A DNA stretch of 64,000 bases from Candidatus Dormiibacterota bacterium (lineage in GTDB: Bacteria; Chloroflexota; Dormibacteria; Dormibacterales; Dormibacteraceae): positions 1 to 64,000 of the forward strand of contig JAMXLM010000012.1 in assembly GCA_024280995.1 (NCBI GenBank). The letters are read 5' to 3'. The notes under the pieces are model-generated. The model saw only the letters and a list, made by a program, of their open reading frames with translations, ran no database searches and was not told the DNA's origin. Below are positions 15,559 through 23,587 of the stretch, piece after piece. Position numbers and translations under genes: made by a program. Each line of letters starts with the position of its first letter. The first letter of the stretch is position 1.

Positions 15559-18173
15559 GCCAGCCAGCCCTGCGCGAAGGTGGTGGCGTCCTGCAGCGAC
15601 ATACCTGCGCCTTCGGTCCACGCGACTTCCTCCTCGGGCGTTGTCACCGACTCATGCCAATCACGGCCGTCGTTGAGGCCCGCGTTGCCGGCGAGATCTG
15701 TGCCCGTCTTGTTGCGGCTCGCGAGGGCAGCCGCGGCCAGCCTTAGCGCCGCCGTTTTGTCGCGCTCGTACTCCGCCACGGACGCGACGTCGTCCAGGAA
15801 GATCGTGATCCCGCTTATGTCGTTCGCCTCGGCGAAGATCTCCAGACCCTGCCTGGCGCAATCATGTGCCCTGGTCACGTCGCCGAGCTTCAGCGCAGCC
15901 AGGCACCTCGTGTGCAGAGCCCATCCGTGTCCAAACCTGTTGTCCACCTTCCGGTTGAGCTCGATGGCTTCGTCGAGCGCCACCGCGGCTTCGGCATTGC
16001 GCTCCTGGAAGTAAAGCGCGTTGCCGATGGCCCACCCGCTGCGTGCCGCGCCCGCGGCGTCGCCCAGCTCCTTGAAGATGGCGTTCGCCTCCTGGACCAT
16101 CTCGAGCGCACTGACCAGGTCGGTCCGTCCGACCAACCGTGGGAAGCTCGAGTTGTAGAGGGCGTCCGCGAGCTTGGCTTTGTCGCCTGTTGCCCGAACC
16201 AGGACGATGTTTTCGTCGTACCAGCGCTGCGAAGCCTCCATGTCGGCCTGCCAGTAGGCGATGCCGGCCGCGGCCTCGAGTGCGCGGGCCCTCTCCTGGG
16301 TCGGCGCCGTCGACATCGCGAGGATCGCTTCCATGCGCGCGCGACCCTCGCGCAGCTGGCCGCGCATCTGCCAGAAGCGCCAGAAGGCTGCGCCCAGGCA
16401 CATCGCTCGCGACGCGTCGCCAGTTGCGGCCGCCCAGTCGAAGGCGGCGCGGAAGTTGTCGTGGTCGCGCTCGAGGCGGTCGAGCCAGTCCTTGCGCTCG
16501 GCGCCGAACAGGTTGGGCGACGCGGCTTCGGCCAGAGCCTGAAACGCGGCCGCGTGCCTGTCTCTGATGGCTTGTTCCTCGCCGCTTTCACGCAATCGCT
16601 CCCCCGCGTATTCGCGCACGACCTGGAGCATCAGCAGACGCGGTTCCTCGAAGTCCGGCATGCGCCGCAGAAGGCTCTGGTCGGCGAGCTCGTCGAGGCC
16701 GGTGAGCACGTCGATCCCCAGGTCGTCCGAGCCGCAGACCGCTTCGATCTGCTCCAGGCTTGCGCCGCGCGCGAACACCGAGAAGCGGCGGAAGAGCCGG
16801 CGGTGCGGCTCGTCCAGGAGGTCGTAGCTCCAGGCGATCGCGCCCGCCAGGGTCTGCTGCCGCCCGGGCAGGTCACGCGCGCCGCCGGCGAGGACCTGCT
16901 GCAGGCTCTTGTCGAGCCGCGCAAGGAGGGCCTTTGGCGCGAAAAGCTTCACGCGCGCGGCGGCAAGCTCGATCGCGAGGGGCAAGCCATCGACGCGCTC
17001 GCATATGCCGGCGACCGCGGCAGCGTTGTCGTTCGTGACCTGGAAGTCCGGTTTGACCGATACGGCGCGCTCGATGAAAAGCTGAACGGCTTCGAACTGG
17101 GACAGAGCCGCCAGCGGCGGCAGGGCTCTTGGATCAGGTAGGCGCAAAGGGCGGACAGGCATCTCCTGCTCGCCATAGACGCGCAGCACTGCCCGGCTGC
17201 TGACGACTGCCTTGATGCCGGGGCTCGCGTGCAGCAGCTCCGACACCACGCCCGCCCCGTCCGGAAGCAGCTGCTCGTAGTTGTCGAGGACGAGCAGCGC
17301 CTTGCGGTCATGGAGGTAGTCGTTTACGACATCGAGCGGCATGCGATTGCCCGCGACCCCGACTCCGAGCATGTTGACGATGACGGCTGGGATGACCGTA
17401 GGGTCGGTCACTGCCGAAAGTGGGACGAAGAACACACCGCCCGGGAAGTCGTGGATCACGTCGGCGGCGAGCTGCAGGCTCAATCGCGTCTTGCCGATGC
17501 CGCCCGGACCGGTCAGCGTGAGCAGACGCGTGCCCGACAGCAGCCGCCGCGCCTCGATCACGTCTTCCTCACGACCGATGAAGCTCGTCAGCTGAGTCGG
17601 GAGGTTGTTCGGAGTCGAGTCGAGCGTGCGCAGCGGCGGGAAGGCATCGCGAACGCCGGGTATCACGAGCTGGTACAGGCGCTCAGGTCGCGCCAGATCC
17701 TTGAGACGGTGCATGCCGAGGTCGCGCAGCGTGACTCCGTCGTCCAGGTGCTCATCGACCAGCGCACGTGTCGCCTCCGATATGACGACCTGGCCGCCGT
17801 GCGCGGACGCCGCGACCCGTGCGGCATGGTGCACGTCCAGACCGATGTACTCGTTGCCGACGAGCGGAGCCTCGCCGGTGTGCAGCCCGATCCGGACGCG
17901 GATGGTCACGCCTTCCGGCCACTCGTTAGTGGCGAGGTCGGTCTGGGCAGTCGCCGCCGCATGGCACGCGTCGACCGCGCTTTCGAAGACGGCGAAGAAA
18001 GAGTCGCCTTCGGTGCGGAGCTCGCGCCCGCGGCTGCCGGTGAATGCCGCGCGGAGTATCGCGTGATGGTCGGTCTGTGCCTTGACGTAGCGGTCGCCCA
18101 CCTCCTGCATGAGGCGTGTCGAGCCTTCTATGTCGGTGAAGAGGAAGGTGACGGTGCCGGTCGGCAGGGTCAT
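15555..18173 (-). CDS. Class III nucleotidyl cyclase - NB-ARC-type ATPase - TPR protein
   Basis: An 872-residue regulator. Residues 1-170 form a class III cyclase homology domain (TVTFLFTDIEGSTRL, RTEGDSFFAVF, IGLDVHHAARVA). Residues about 205-500 form an AfsR/NB-ARC-like ATPase with Walker A GPGGIGKTRLS, Walker B ALLVLDNYEQLL and SSRAVLRVYGE. Residues about 530-870 are helical TPR-like repeats. Canonical metal aspartates are present. The position of the transition-state asparagine is histidine and the substrate-specifying aspartate is shifted or lost, so the product is uncertain. The start overlaps the FAD oxidoreductase stop as ATGA. It is last in a seven-gene leftward run. Confidence 0.9.
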   Translation of the reverse strand: MTLPTGTVTFLFTDIEGSTRLMQEVGDRYVKAQTDHHAILRAAFTGSRGRELRTEGDSFFAVFESAVDACHAAATAQTDLATNEWPEGVTIRVRIGLHTGEAPLVGNEYIGLDVHHAARVAASAHGGQVVISEATRALVDEHLDDGVTLRDLGMHRLKDLARPERLYQLVIPGVRDAFPPLRTLDSTPNNLPTQLTSFIGREEDVIEARRLLSGTRLLTLTGPGGIGKTRLSLQLAADVIHDFPGGVFFVPLSAVTDPTVIPAVIVNMLGVGVAGNRMPLDVVNDYLHDRKALLVLDNYEQLLPDGAGVVSELLHASPGIKAVVSSRAVLRVYGEQEMPVRPLRLPDPRALPPLAALSQFEAVQLFIERAVSVKPDFQVTNDNAAAVAGICERVDGLPLAIELAAARVKLFAPKALLARLDKSLQQVLAGGARDLPGRQQTLAGAIAWSYDLLDEPHRRLFRRFSVFARGASLEQIEAVCGSDDLGIDVLTGLDELADQSLLRRMPDFEEPRLLMLQVVREYAGERLRESGEEQAIRDRHAAAFQALAEAASPNLFGAERKDWLDRLERDHDNFRAAFDWAAATGDASRAMCLGAAFWRFWQMRGQLREGRARMEAILAMSTAPTQERARALEAAAGIAYWQADMEASQRWYDENIVLVRATGDKAKLADALYNSSFPRLVGRTDLVSALEMVQEANAIFKELGDAAGAARSGWAIGNALYFQERNAEAAVALDEAIELNRKVDNRFGHGWALHTRCLAALKLGDVTRAHDCARQGLEIFAEANDISGITIFLDDVASVAEYERDKTAALRLAAAALASRNKTGTDLAGNAGLNDGRDWHESVTTPEEEVAWTEGAGMSLQDATTFAQGWLA

Positions 18174-19699
18174 GTCGCTACGCGCGTCAGGTTGGGGTCG
18201 AGGAGTGGCTCGAGCGCGGCGCCGAGCTCGCGCTGGTACGAGGGGCCCTCGAAGTCGAGCAGTGGATCCGGCGCCAGCGAGCGCTCGCGCAGCGTCTGGC
18301 CGCGCCTGCGCACGTAAGCCGTCGGATACGGGTCGTCGTGACCGTTCGACTCGAGCGTGATCGCCACGGCATCGGGGCCGTGCTCGTCGTCGACGAAATG
18401 CGCGAGCGGCTGGATGCCTTCGCGAAAGATCTCTCCGTCACGGAAGCTCACGACCTGGGCGAGGTATGAACGCTGGTTCCAGAGCTCCGGGCCACGGCTG
18501 GCCTCGGCGAGCAGGAATGGAATTACCTCGTCCGCGCCCATGGGTGTTCTCATCGGCACCGCGCCGAATCTCTTCTCGGCGATGTGCCGCGCCAGGCATC
18601 GGGCGTTGTAGCGATAGCCCTGCACGGCACCCGAGTTGCTCGGGATCCCGTGCTTGCGCAGCCCCTGCGCGCCCTGGTTGATCGTCCCCGCGAAGTAGAT
18701 TCCGGGCACCGTCGCGCTCTCCCAGAACGGAGTCTGCGCGGGCAGGCGGCTCTGGCCGAACGTCGCCACCCCGATGTCGGCGAGGTCACGCAGCGGGCAG
18801 GTGAAGCCCGTTGCCGCGATGACGTCGTCGACCGCGAAATGACGCGGGCGGTCCTCGTGTGCGCTTTTCGTCGTGACGTGAAACACGGGCCCATCCCGCT
18901 CGACGCTCTCGATCGAAGCGTCGAGGATGACCACGCCGCCCGCCAGCGCCCAGTCCTCGTACGGCTGGACGTATCGGGCGCGCACGCCGACGAGCGAGTG
19001 AGTCTGCACGGACAGCTGAGCCGGGCTCGGCGAGGAGAGGACGATCTGGCGCGCCCACGGCAGGAGTCCGGTCGCGATCTCGAAGCCCGAGTTCTGTTTG
19101 CCGACGATGAACACGCGGCGGTCGCGATAGGTCTCGATCGGGCGCAGCTGACCGTATTCCTGCACCCCCTCGAGGTTGAGGACCTTGGGCCGCCAGGGCT
19201 GGGCGACTCCGACCGCGAACACGACGGTGCGAGCGCGGTACTCACCGTCCGACGTCTCGAGCGCGAACTCGCCGTCGTCGAGCCGTTTGGTCGACAGCCA
19301 CTCGCACCCGTAGCGCACCTGGAGCTTCGCGCGCTCGGCGAAGGTCACCAACCCTCGTTCCATCTCCGGTCGTGACGGGAAGTACGAGGTCCCGTCCATC
19401 ACAGACGGCATGATCGCCCGGGTCTCCTCGTCATCTCCAAGCAAGCTGTTCCAGTCGTAACGCTGGTAGGCGGACGTGCCTCGCTCCTGGTCCGCGTAGG
19501 GCTTGGTCCAGCTGAGCATGCGCTGGAAGATCGGCCACTTCCGGAACATCCCGCCGGGCGAATCGTCTCTGGAGATGACCGCGTGGTCGATGCCGAGACG
19601 GCGCAGCGAGTACGTGAGCTGCAGCGCGCCAGGCCCGCTGCCGACGACCACTAGCTCGTACCGGCCCGGCGGGAACGGACGGTCCGTCAGCCCAGCCAC
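18170..19699 (-). CDS. FAD/NAD(P)-binding oxidoreductase (flavin monooxygenase-like)
   Basis: A 509-residue two-dinucleotide-fold flavoprotein. The FAD motif VVVGSGPGALQLTYSL is at residues ~13-28. A GGMFRKWP segment follows, and a second nucleotide motif VFIVGKQNSGFEIATG lies near residue 175. There is an ATG-type FAD motif (VPGIYFAGTINQGAQG) near residue 355. No CxxC redox centre is seen, so it looks like a group B monooxygenase or related dehydrogenase rather than a thioredoxin reductase. GTG 19699 begins just before the first strand and overlaps the cyclic-nucleotide-binding gene by 13 bp. It in turn overlaps the cyclase gene by 4 bp. Confidence 0.85.
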   Translation of the reverse strand: MAGLTDRPFPPGRYELVVVGSGPGALQLTYSLRRLGIDHAVISRDDSPGGMFRKWPIFQRMLSWTKPYADQERGTSAYQRYDWNSLLGDDEETRAIMPSVMDGTSYFPSRPEMERGLVTFAERAKLQVRYGCEWLSTKRLDDGEFALETSDGEYRARTVVFAVGVAQPWRPKVLNLEGVQEYGQLRPIETYRDRRVFIVGKQNSGFEIATGLLPWARQIVLSSPSPAQLSVQTHSLVGVRARYVQPYEDWALAGGVVILDASIESVERDGPVFHVTTKSAHEDRPRHFAVDDVIAATGFTCPLRDLADIGVATFGQSRLPAQTPFWESATVPGIYFAGTINQGAQGLRKHGIPSNSGAVQGYRYNARCLARHIAEKRFGAVPMRTPMGADEVIPFLLAEASRGPELWNQRSYLAQVVSFRDGEIFREGIQPLAHFVDDEHGPDAVAITLESNGHDDPYPTAYVRRRGQTLRERSLAPDPLLDFEGPSYQRELGAALEPLLDPNLTRVAT

Positions 19700-20109
19700 C
19701 GAGTCGTGGTTCGAAGCTTGCGCGCCTCCCCCTGGAGCACGCGGTACATGACGTGCGGGTTGGCGACGAGGAACTCCTCGACCGCCGCCGGAGGCAGCAC
19801 CAGGCACCGCAGCGCCTGCCTGGCGATGATGTCCGCCGTCGGCGGCTCGCCGAGCAGGCACGAGATCTCTCCGAAGAAGTCGCCCGGCCGCAGGCTGGCG
19901 CGCTCCTTGCCTCCCACGCTGATGATGGCGCCCCCCTCGACGATCACGTAGAAACCGGTGGCCGTAAGGCCCTGCCGGATGACCCGCTCGCCCTCGGCGA
20001 AATAAACCTCGCCGAATGTCTGGACGATGTTCTCGAGCTCGGGCGTGGAGAGGTCGGCGAACAGCGCAAAACCGGAGAGGATGTCGACGACGTCCTGGCG
20101 TACCTGCAT
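19687..20109 (-). CDS. Cyclic-nucleotide-binding-domain protein without HTH
   Basis: A 140-residue single CAP_ED (cNMP-binding) domain: beta roll with ADLSTPELENIV, ERVIRQGLTATGFYVIVEGG and the phosphate-binding-cassette region DFFGEISCLLGEPPTADI. There is no C-terminal helix-turn-helix, so it is not a CRP transcription factor. The cassette glutamate is present, but the arginine that normally contacts the cyclic phosphate (GEPRSA in CAP) is a proline. The gene lies 12 bp after dxs and overlaps the oxidoreductase by 13 bp. Fusions of such domains to flavin reductases are known, which suggests it gates the neighbouring enzyme. Confidence 0.88.
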   Translation of the reverse strand: MQVRQDVVDILSGFALFADLSTPELENIVQTFGEVYFAEGERVIRQGLTATGFYVIVEGGAIISVGGKERASLRPGDFFGEISCLLGEPPTADIIARQALRCLVLPPAAVEEFLVANPHVMYRVLQGEARKLRTTTRWLG

Positions 20110-20121
20110 TGGGGAGGAAGC

Positions 20122-22011
20122 TTAGTCTGTCGCCTTCTCTTTGACGGCGGGACCGCGAACCGCCTGGTAGACGGCCGCCGCGACGCCCGCCGCATCAAGC
20201 CCATGCTCGCGGAGGATGTCGGCCGCCTTGCCCTGGGGAAGGAAGGCATCGGGCAACGCCAGCGTGCGTACCCGGCCGGCAAGCCCGTGCGGCGCCAGCG
20301 CCTCGAGCACCGCGCCGCCGAACCCGCCGGTGCCGACGTTGTCCTCGACGGTGATGACCGCCGGGTGCGACCGCGCCCAGTCGACGATCCGCGGATCGAC
20401 GGGCTTGACCCAGCGCGCGTTCACGACCGCGCAGACCACGCCCTGGACCTCCAGACGTTCGGCCGCTTCAACCGCGACCTCGACCATGCGTCCGACCGCG
20501 AAGATGACCGCGTCGCCGCCCTTGCGCAGCTCTTCCCAGCGACCTACGGGCAGCGGCTCGACCGGAAGGTCCGGAACGGCTGGGATAGCGCTGCTTGGGA
20601 AGCGGATCGCCACCGGACCGTCGGTCGCGAGCGCGGTCTCCAGCAGCGCGCACAGCTCGGTCGCGTCGCGGGGCGCGGCGATCTTCAGGTTCGGGATCAA
20701 GCGCAGGTACGAGAGGTCGAAGATGCCGTGGTGGCTGGCGCCGTCGGGGCCGGTCACACCGGCCCGGTCGATGATGAAGGTCACCGGCAGCTTGTGCAGC
20801 GCCACGTCCATGATTGTCTGGTCGAAGGCGCGCGCAAGGAAGGTCGAATAGATGCAGACGACCGGGTGCATGCCCGCCAGCGCAAGGCCTGCCGCAAAAG
20901 TGACCGCGTGCTGCTCGCAGATCCCGACGTCGAAGAACCGGTCGGGAAATTCCTTCGCAAAGTTCAGCAAGCCCGTCGACGATGCCATCGCCGCGGTGAT
21001 GGCGCACATGTCCGGGTGGGTCGTCGCCGCGGTCATGATCGCGTCGCCGAACACGTCCGTGTACTTCATCTCGGTCCGGCGCGGCCGGCCGGTCAATGGG
21101 TCGAAGGCACTGACGCCGTGCAGCTTGTCGACGTCGTCGTCGACGGCGGGGCCGTAGCCGTGTCCCTTCTCGGTGACGACGTGAACCACCACCGGCTCGT
21201 GCAGCTTCTTCGAGCGCTGCAGTACCTCCTCCAGCGCAGGCTCGTCATGGCCGTCGACCAGGCCCGCGTACTTGATGCCGAGGCTCTCGAACATGGTCGA
21301 GGGCTGGAGCAGCTGCTTCAAGCCTTCCTTGACGCGGTAGGCGGCCTGGTCGGCGGTCGACCCGACGAGAGGAAGGTCGCGGAGGAGACGTGAGATGTCG
21401 TCCTTGATCCGCTCGTAGCGCGGGTCGACCCGAAGCTGGGCGAGATGGCGGGCCAGGCCGCCGACGGTCGGCGCGTAGGAGCGCCCGTTGTCGTTGAGGA
21501 TGATGATCAGGTTCGGCGGATGCAGATGCGCGATCTGGTTCAGCGCCTCATAGGCCATGCCGCCGGTGAGGGCACCGTCGCCGATGACCGCGACCACGTA
21601 CCCGCCGATCTTCTTCCGCAGGCGGGCCTCGGCGATGCCGAGCGCGTAGCTGAGCGATGTGGAGGCATGGCTGTTCTCGACCAGGTCGTGCTCGGACTCC
21701 TTGCGCGAGGGATAGCCCGACATGCCGTCCGCCTGCCGCAGGCTGGCGAACTGGGCGGCCCGGCCGGTTACGAGCTTGTGCACGTATGCCTGGTGGCCGG
21801 TGTCCCACACGATCGCGTCCTTGGGGCTGCTGAACACCCGATGGAGCGCGAAGGTCAGCTCGACGACCCCCAGGTTCGGCGACAGGTGTCCGCCGGTCCG
21901 CGAGGTCTGCTCGACCAGGAACGCACGCACTTCGCCCGCGAGCTCGTTGAGCTGGATCTGGGTGAGCGCCTTCAGGTCGGCCGGGGAGTGGATCGTCTCG
22001 AGGATGGCCAC
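20122..22011 (-). CDS. dxs: 1-deoxy-D-xylulose-5-phosphate synthase
   Basis: A 629-residue thiamine-diphosphate enzyme, the usual length. It condenses pyruvate with glyceraldehyde 3-phosphate in the first step of the MEP isoprenoid pathway. Visible motifs are DTGHQAYVHKLVTGR (HQ(A/S)Y) near residue 70, the ThDP motif VIGDGALTGGMAYEALN near 145-165, and the transketolase pyrimidine domain with MPVVCIYSTFLARAFDQ-like text near 400. C-terminal residues 500-625 form the transketolase C domain. It lies 9 bp after pepA and 12 bp before the cyclic-nucleotide-binding gene. Confidence 0.96.
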   Translation of the reverse strand: MAILETIHSPADLKALTQIQLNELAGEVRAFLVEQTSRTGGHLSPNLGVVELTFALHRVFSSPKDAIVWDTGHQAYVHKLVTGRAAQFASLRQADGMSGYPSRKESEHDLVENSHASTSLSYALGIAEARLRKKIGGYVVAVIGDGALTGGMAYEALNQIAHLHPPNLIIILNDNGRSYAPTVGGLARHLAQLRVDPRYERIKDDISRLLRDLPLVGSTADQAAYRVKEGLKQLLQPSTMFESLGIKYAGLVDGHDEPALEEVLQRSKKLHEPVVVHVVTEKGHGYGPAVDDDVDKLHGVSAFDPLTGRPRRTEMKYTDVFGDAIMTAATTHPDMCAITAAMASSTGLLNFAKEFPDRFFDVGICEQHAVTFAAGLALAGMHPVVCIYSTFLARAFDQTIMDVALHKLPVTFIIDRAGVTGPDGASHHGIFDLSYLRLIPNLKIAAPRDATELCALLETALATDGPVAIRFPSSAIPAVPDLPVEPLPVGRWEELRKGGDAVIFAVGRMVEVAVEAAERLEVQGVVCAVVNARWVKPVDPRIVDWARSHPAVITVEDNVGTGGFGGAVLEALAPHGLAGRVRTLALPDAFLPQGKAADILREHGLDAAGVAAAVYQAVRGPAVKEKATD

Positions 22012-22020
22012 TTCTTACTA

Positions 22021-23565
22021 CTAACGCCCGGCCCTTGTCACTCGTTCCGAAGTGGCAGGCGGCCAGGAGTCGGTCGCTTTGCGGGACATCATTTCCGCGA
22101 GCTCGATGCACAGCCGGGTGCCCGCGCCGCTGGGGCCCCGGAGCACGGTGGTCAGCTCGAGGTTGGTGTTCCAGGCGGACGCGGCGATGTCGATGTGCGC
22201 CCACGGCTTGCCGCCCGCGAACTCGGCGATGAACATGCCGCCCATGATCGTTCCGGCCTCGCCGTACTCGGAGTTGCGGATGTCGGCGATGTTGCTGCTC
22301 AGCAGGACTCGGTAGTCGGCGTAGATCGGCAGCCGCCACACGCGGTCACCCGCCTCGCGCGAGGCTTGCTCGACCAGGCGCCAGAACTCGTCGTCGTTGC
22401 TCACCGCGGCGCTGGCGGCGTGGCCGATCGCGACGGTCGCGGCGCCGGTGAGCGTCGCAAGGTCGATCAGGTGAGTGGCGCCGTTGCGTAGAGCGTGGGT
22501 CAGCGCGTCGGCGAGGACGAGCCGGCCTTCGGCGTCCGTGTTCAGGATCTCCACCGTCTTGCCGTCGGCGCTGACCACCACGTCACCTGGTCGTTGCGCG
22601 GTCGGACCGGGCATGTTCTCGGCGGCGGCGACCACGGCCATCACGTCGAGCGGGAGCTTTCGGGAAGCGATCACGTCGATCGCGGACAGCACCGCCGCCG
22701 CGCCGGACATGTCGTCCTTCATGCGGCTCATGTGCTCGGGCTCCTTGAGCGAGATGCCGCCGCTGTCGAACGTGATGCCCTTGCCGATGAGTGCGAGCAC
22801 CGTACTGTCGGCCGCGCCCTGTTGATGGTTGCCGTGGTAGCGGACGCGGATCATGCGCGGCGGGCGGGCTGAGCCGCCGCCGACGCCGAGGAGAAGGTTG
22901 TAGCCGCCGCTCTTGAGCTCGGCCGGACCAAGCACCTCGACCTCGAGGTTGTGGCGTTGGGCGATGCGAGTGGCTTCCTGCGCGAGCGCGTCGGGCGTGA
23001 GCTCGTTGCCCGGAGCGTTCTGCCACTCTCTCGCCCGGTTGGTCGCCTCGCCGTTCTCCTGCGCGGCGATCACCTCGGCCTCGCGGCCGGCGCCGAATCC
23101 GACCAGCACGATCTCCTGGATCTCGCGGCGCTCCGGCGCCTGGCCCGTCTGGCGCGAGCGGCGCTCGAAAGTGCCGAGCACGCTGCCCTCGACCACCGCC
23201 TTCAATGAATCGGGTCCCAGCGGCTCGACGCCCATGATCGCGAGTCGTTTGTAGCCCCACGTGCGCGAGGCGCGGACGAGCTCGTGGTGCGCCGAACGCA
23301 GGCGCTGTCCGTCGAGGTCGTGCAGAGCGCCGAGCCCGTAGAGGATCACGCGCCGCGGTCTGATCCGGCCCTGCGCCGGCATGGGGAGGACCTCATGGAT
23401 GCGGCCGCGAAACTCGGCGTTCGTCACCATCTCGCCGAGCACGCCGCCCATGGCCACGTTGAGCTCCTGGGCGGCCGCGCCGAGCTGCTGACCGGTGGCG
23501 ATGGGGATCGCCAGGGCGTCGACCTCCAGCTCGGTTGCCGGCGCCGAGGCCAGGGTGATCTTCAC
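22021..23565 (-). CDS. pepA: Leucyl aminopeptidase (M17 family)
   Basis: A 514-residue cytosolic di-metal aminopeptidase. The N-terminal macro-like domain covers about 1-165. The catalytic domain holds the M17 signature NTDAEGRLVLADAL. The metal-binding lysine and aspartates lie in LIGKGITFDSGGIS and MKDDMSGAAAV. The C-terminal IADIRNSEYGEAGTIMGGMF and WAHIDIAA complete the active site. The enzyme removes N-terminal residues from peptides. It sits 9 bp ahead of dxs and 22 bp after the LutB-LutA fusion gene in the same leftward run. Confidence 0.96.
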   Translation of the reverse strand: MKITLASAPATELEVDALAIPIATGQQLGAAAQELNVAMGGVLGEMVTNAEFRGRIHEVLPMPAQGRIRPRRVILYGLGALHDLDGQRLRSAHHELVRASRTWGYKRLAIMGVEPLGPDSLKAVVEGSVLGTFERRSRQTGQAPERREIQEIVLVGFGAGREAEVIAAQENGEATNRAREWQNAPGNELTPDALAQEATRIAQRHNLEVEVLGPAELKSGGYNLLLGVGGGSARPPRMIRVRYHGNHQQGAADSTVLALIGKGITFDSGGISLKEPEHMSRMKDDMSGAAAVLSAIDVIASRKLPLDVMAVVAAAENMPGPTAQRPGDVVVSADGKTVEILNTDAEGRLVLADALTHALRNGATHLIDLATLTGAATVAIGHAASAAVSNDDEFWRLVEQASREAGDRVWRLPIYADYRVLLSSNIADIRNSEYGEAGTIMGGMFIAEFAGGKPWAHIDIAASAWNTNLELTTVLRGPSGAGTRLCIELAEMMSRKATDSWPPATSERVTRAGR

Positions 23566-23587
23566 GGCGCCTTAAGCCTAAGCGACG

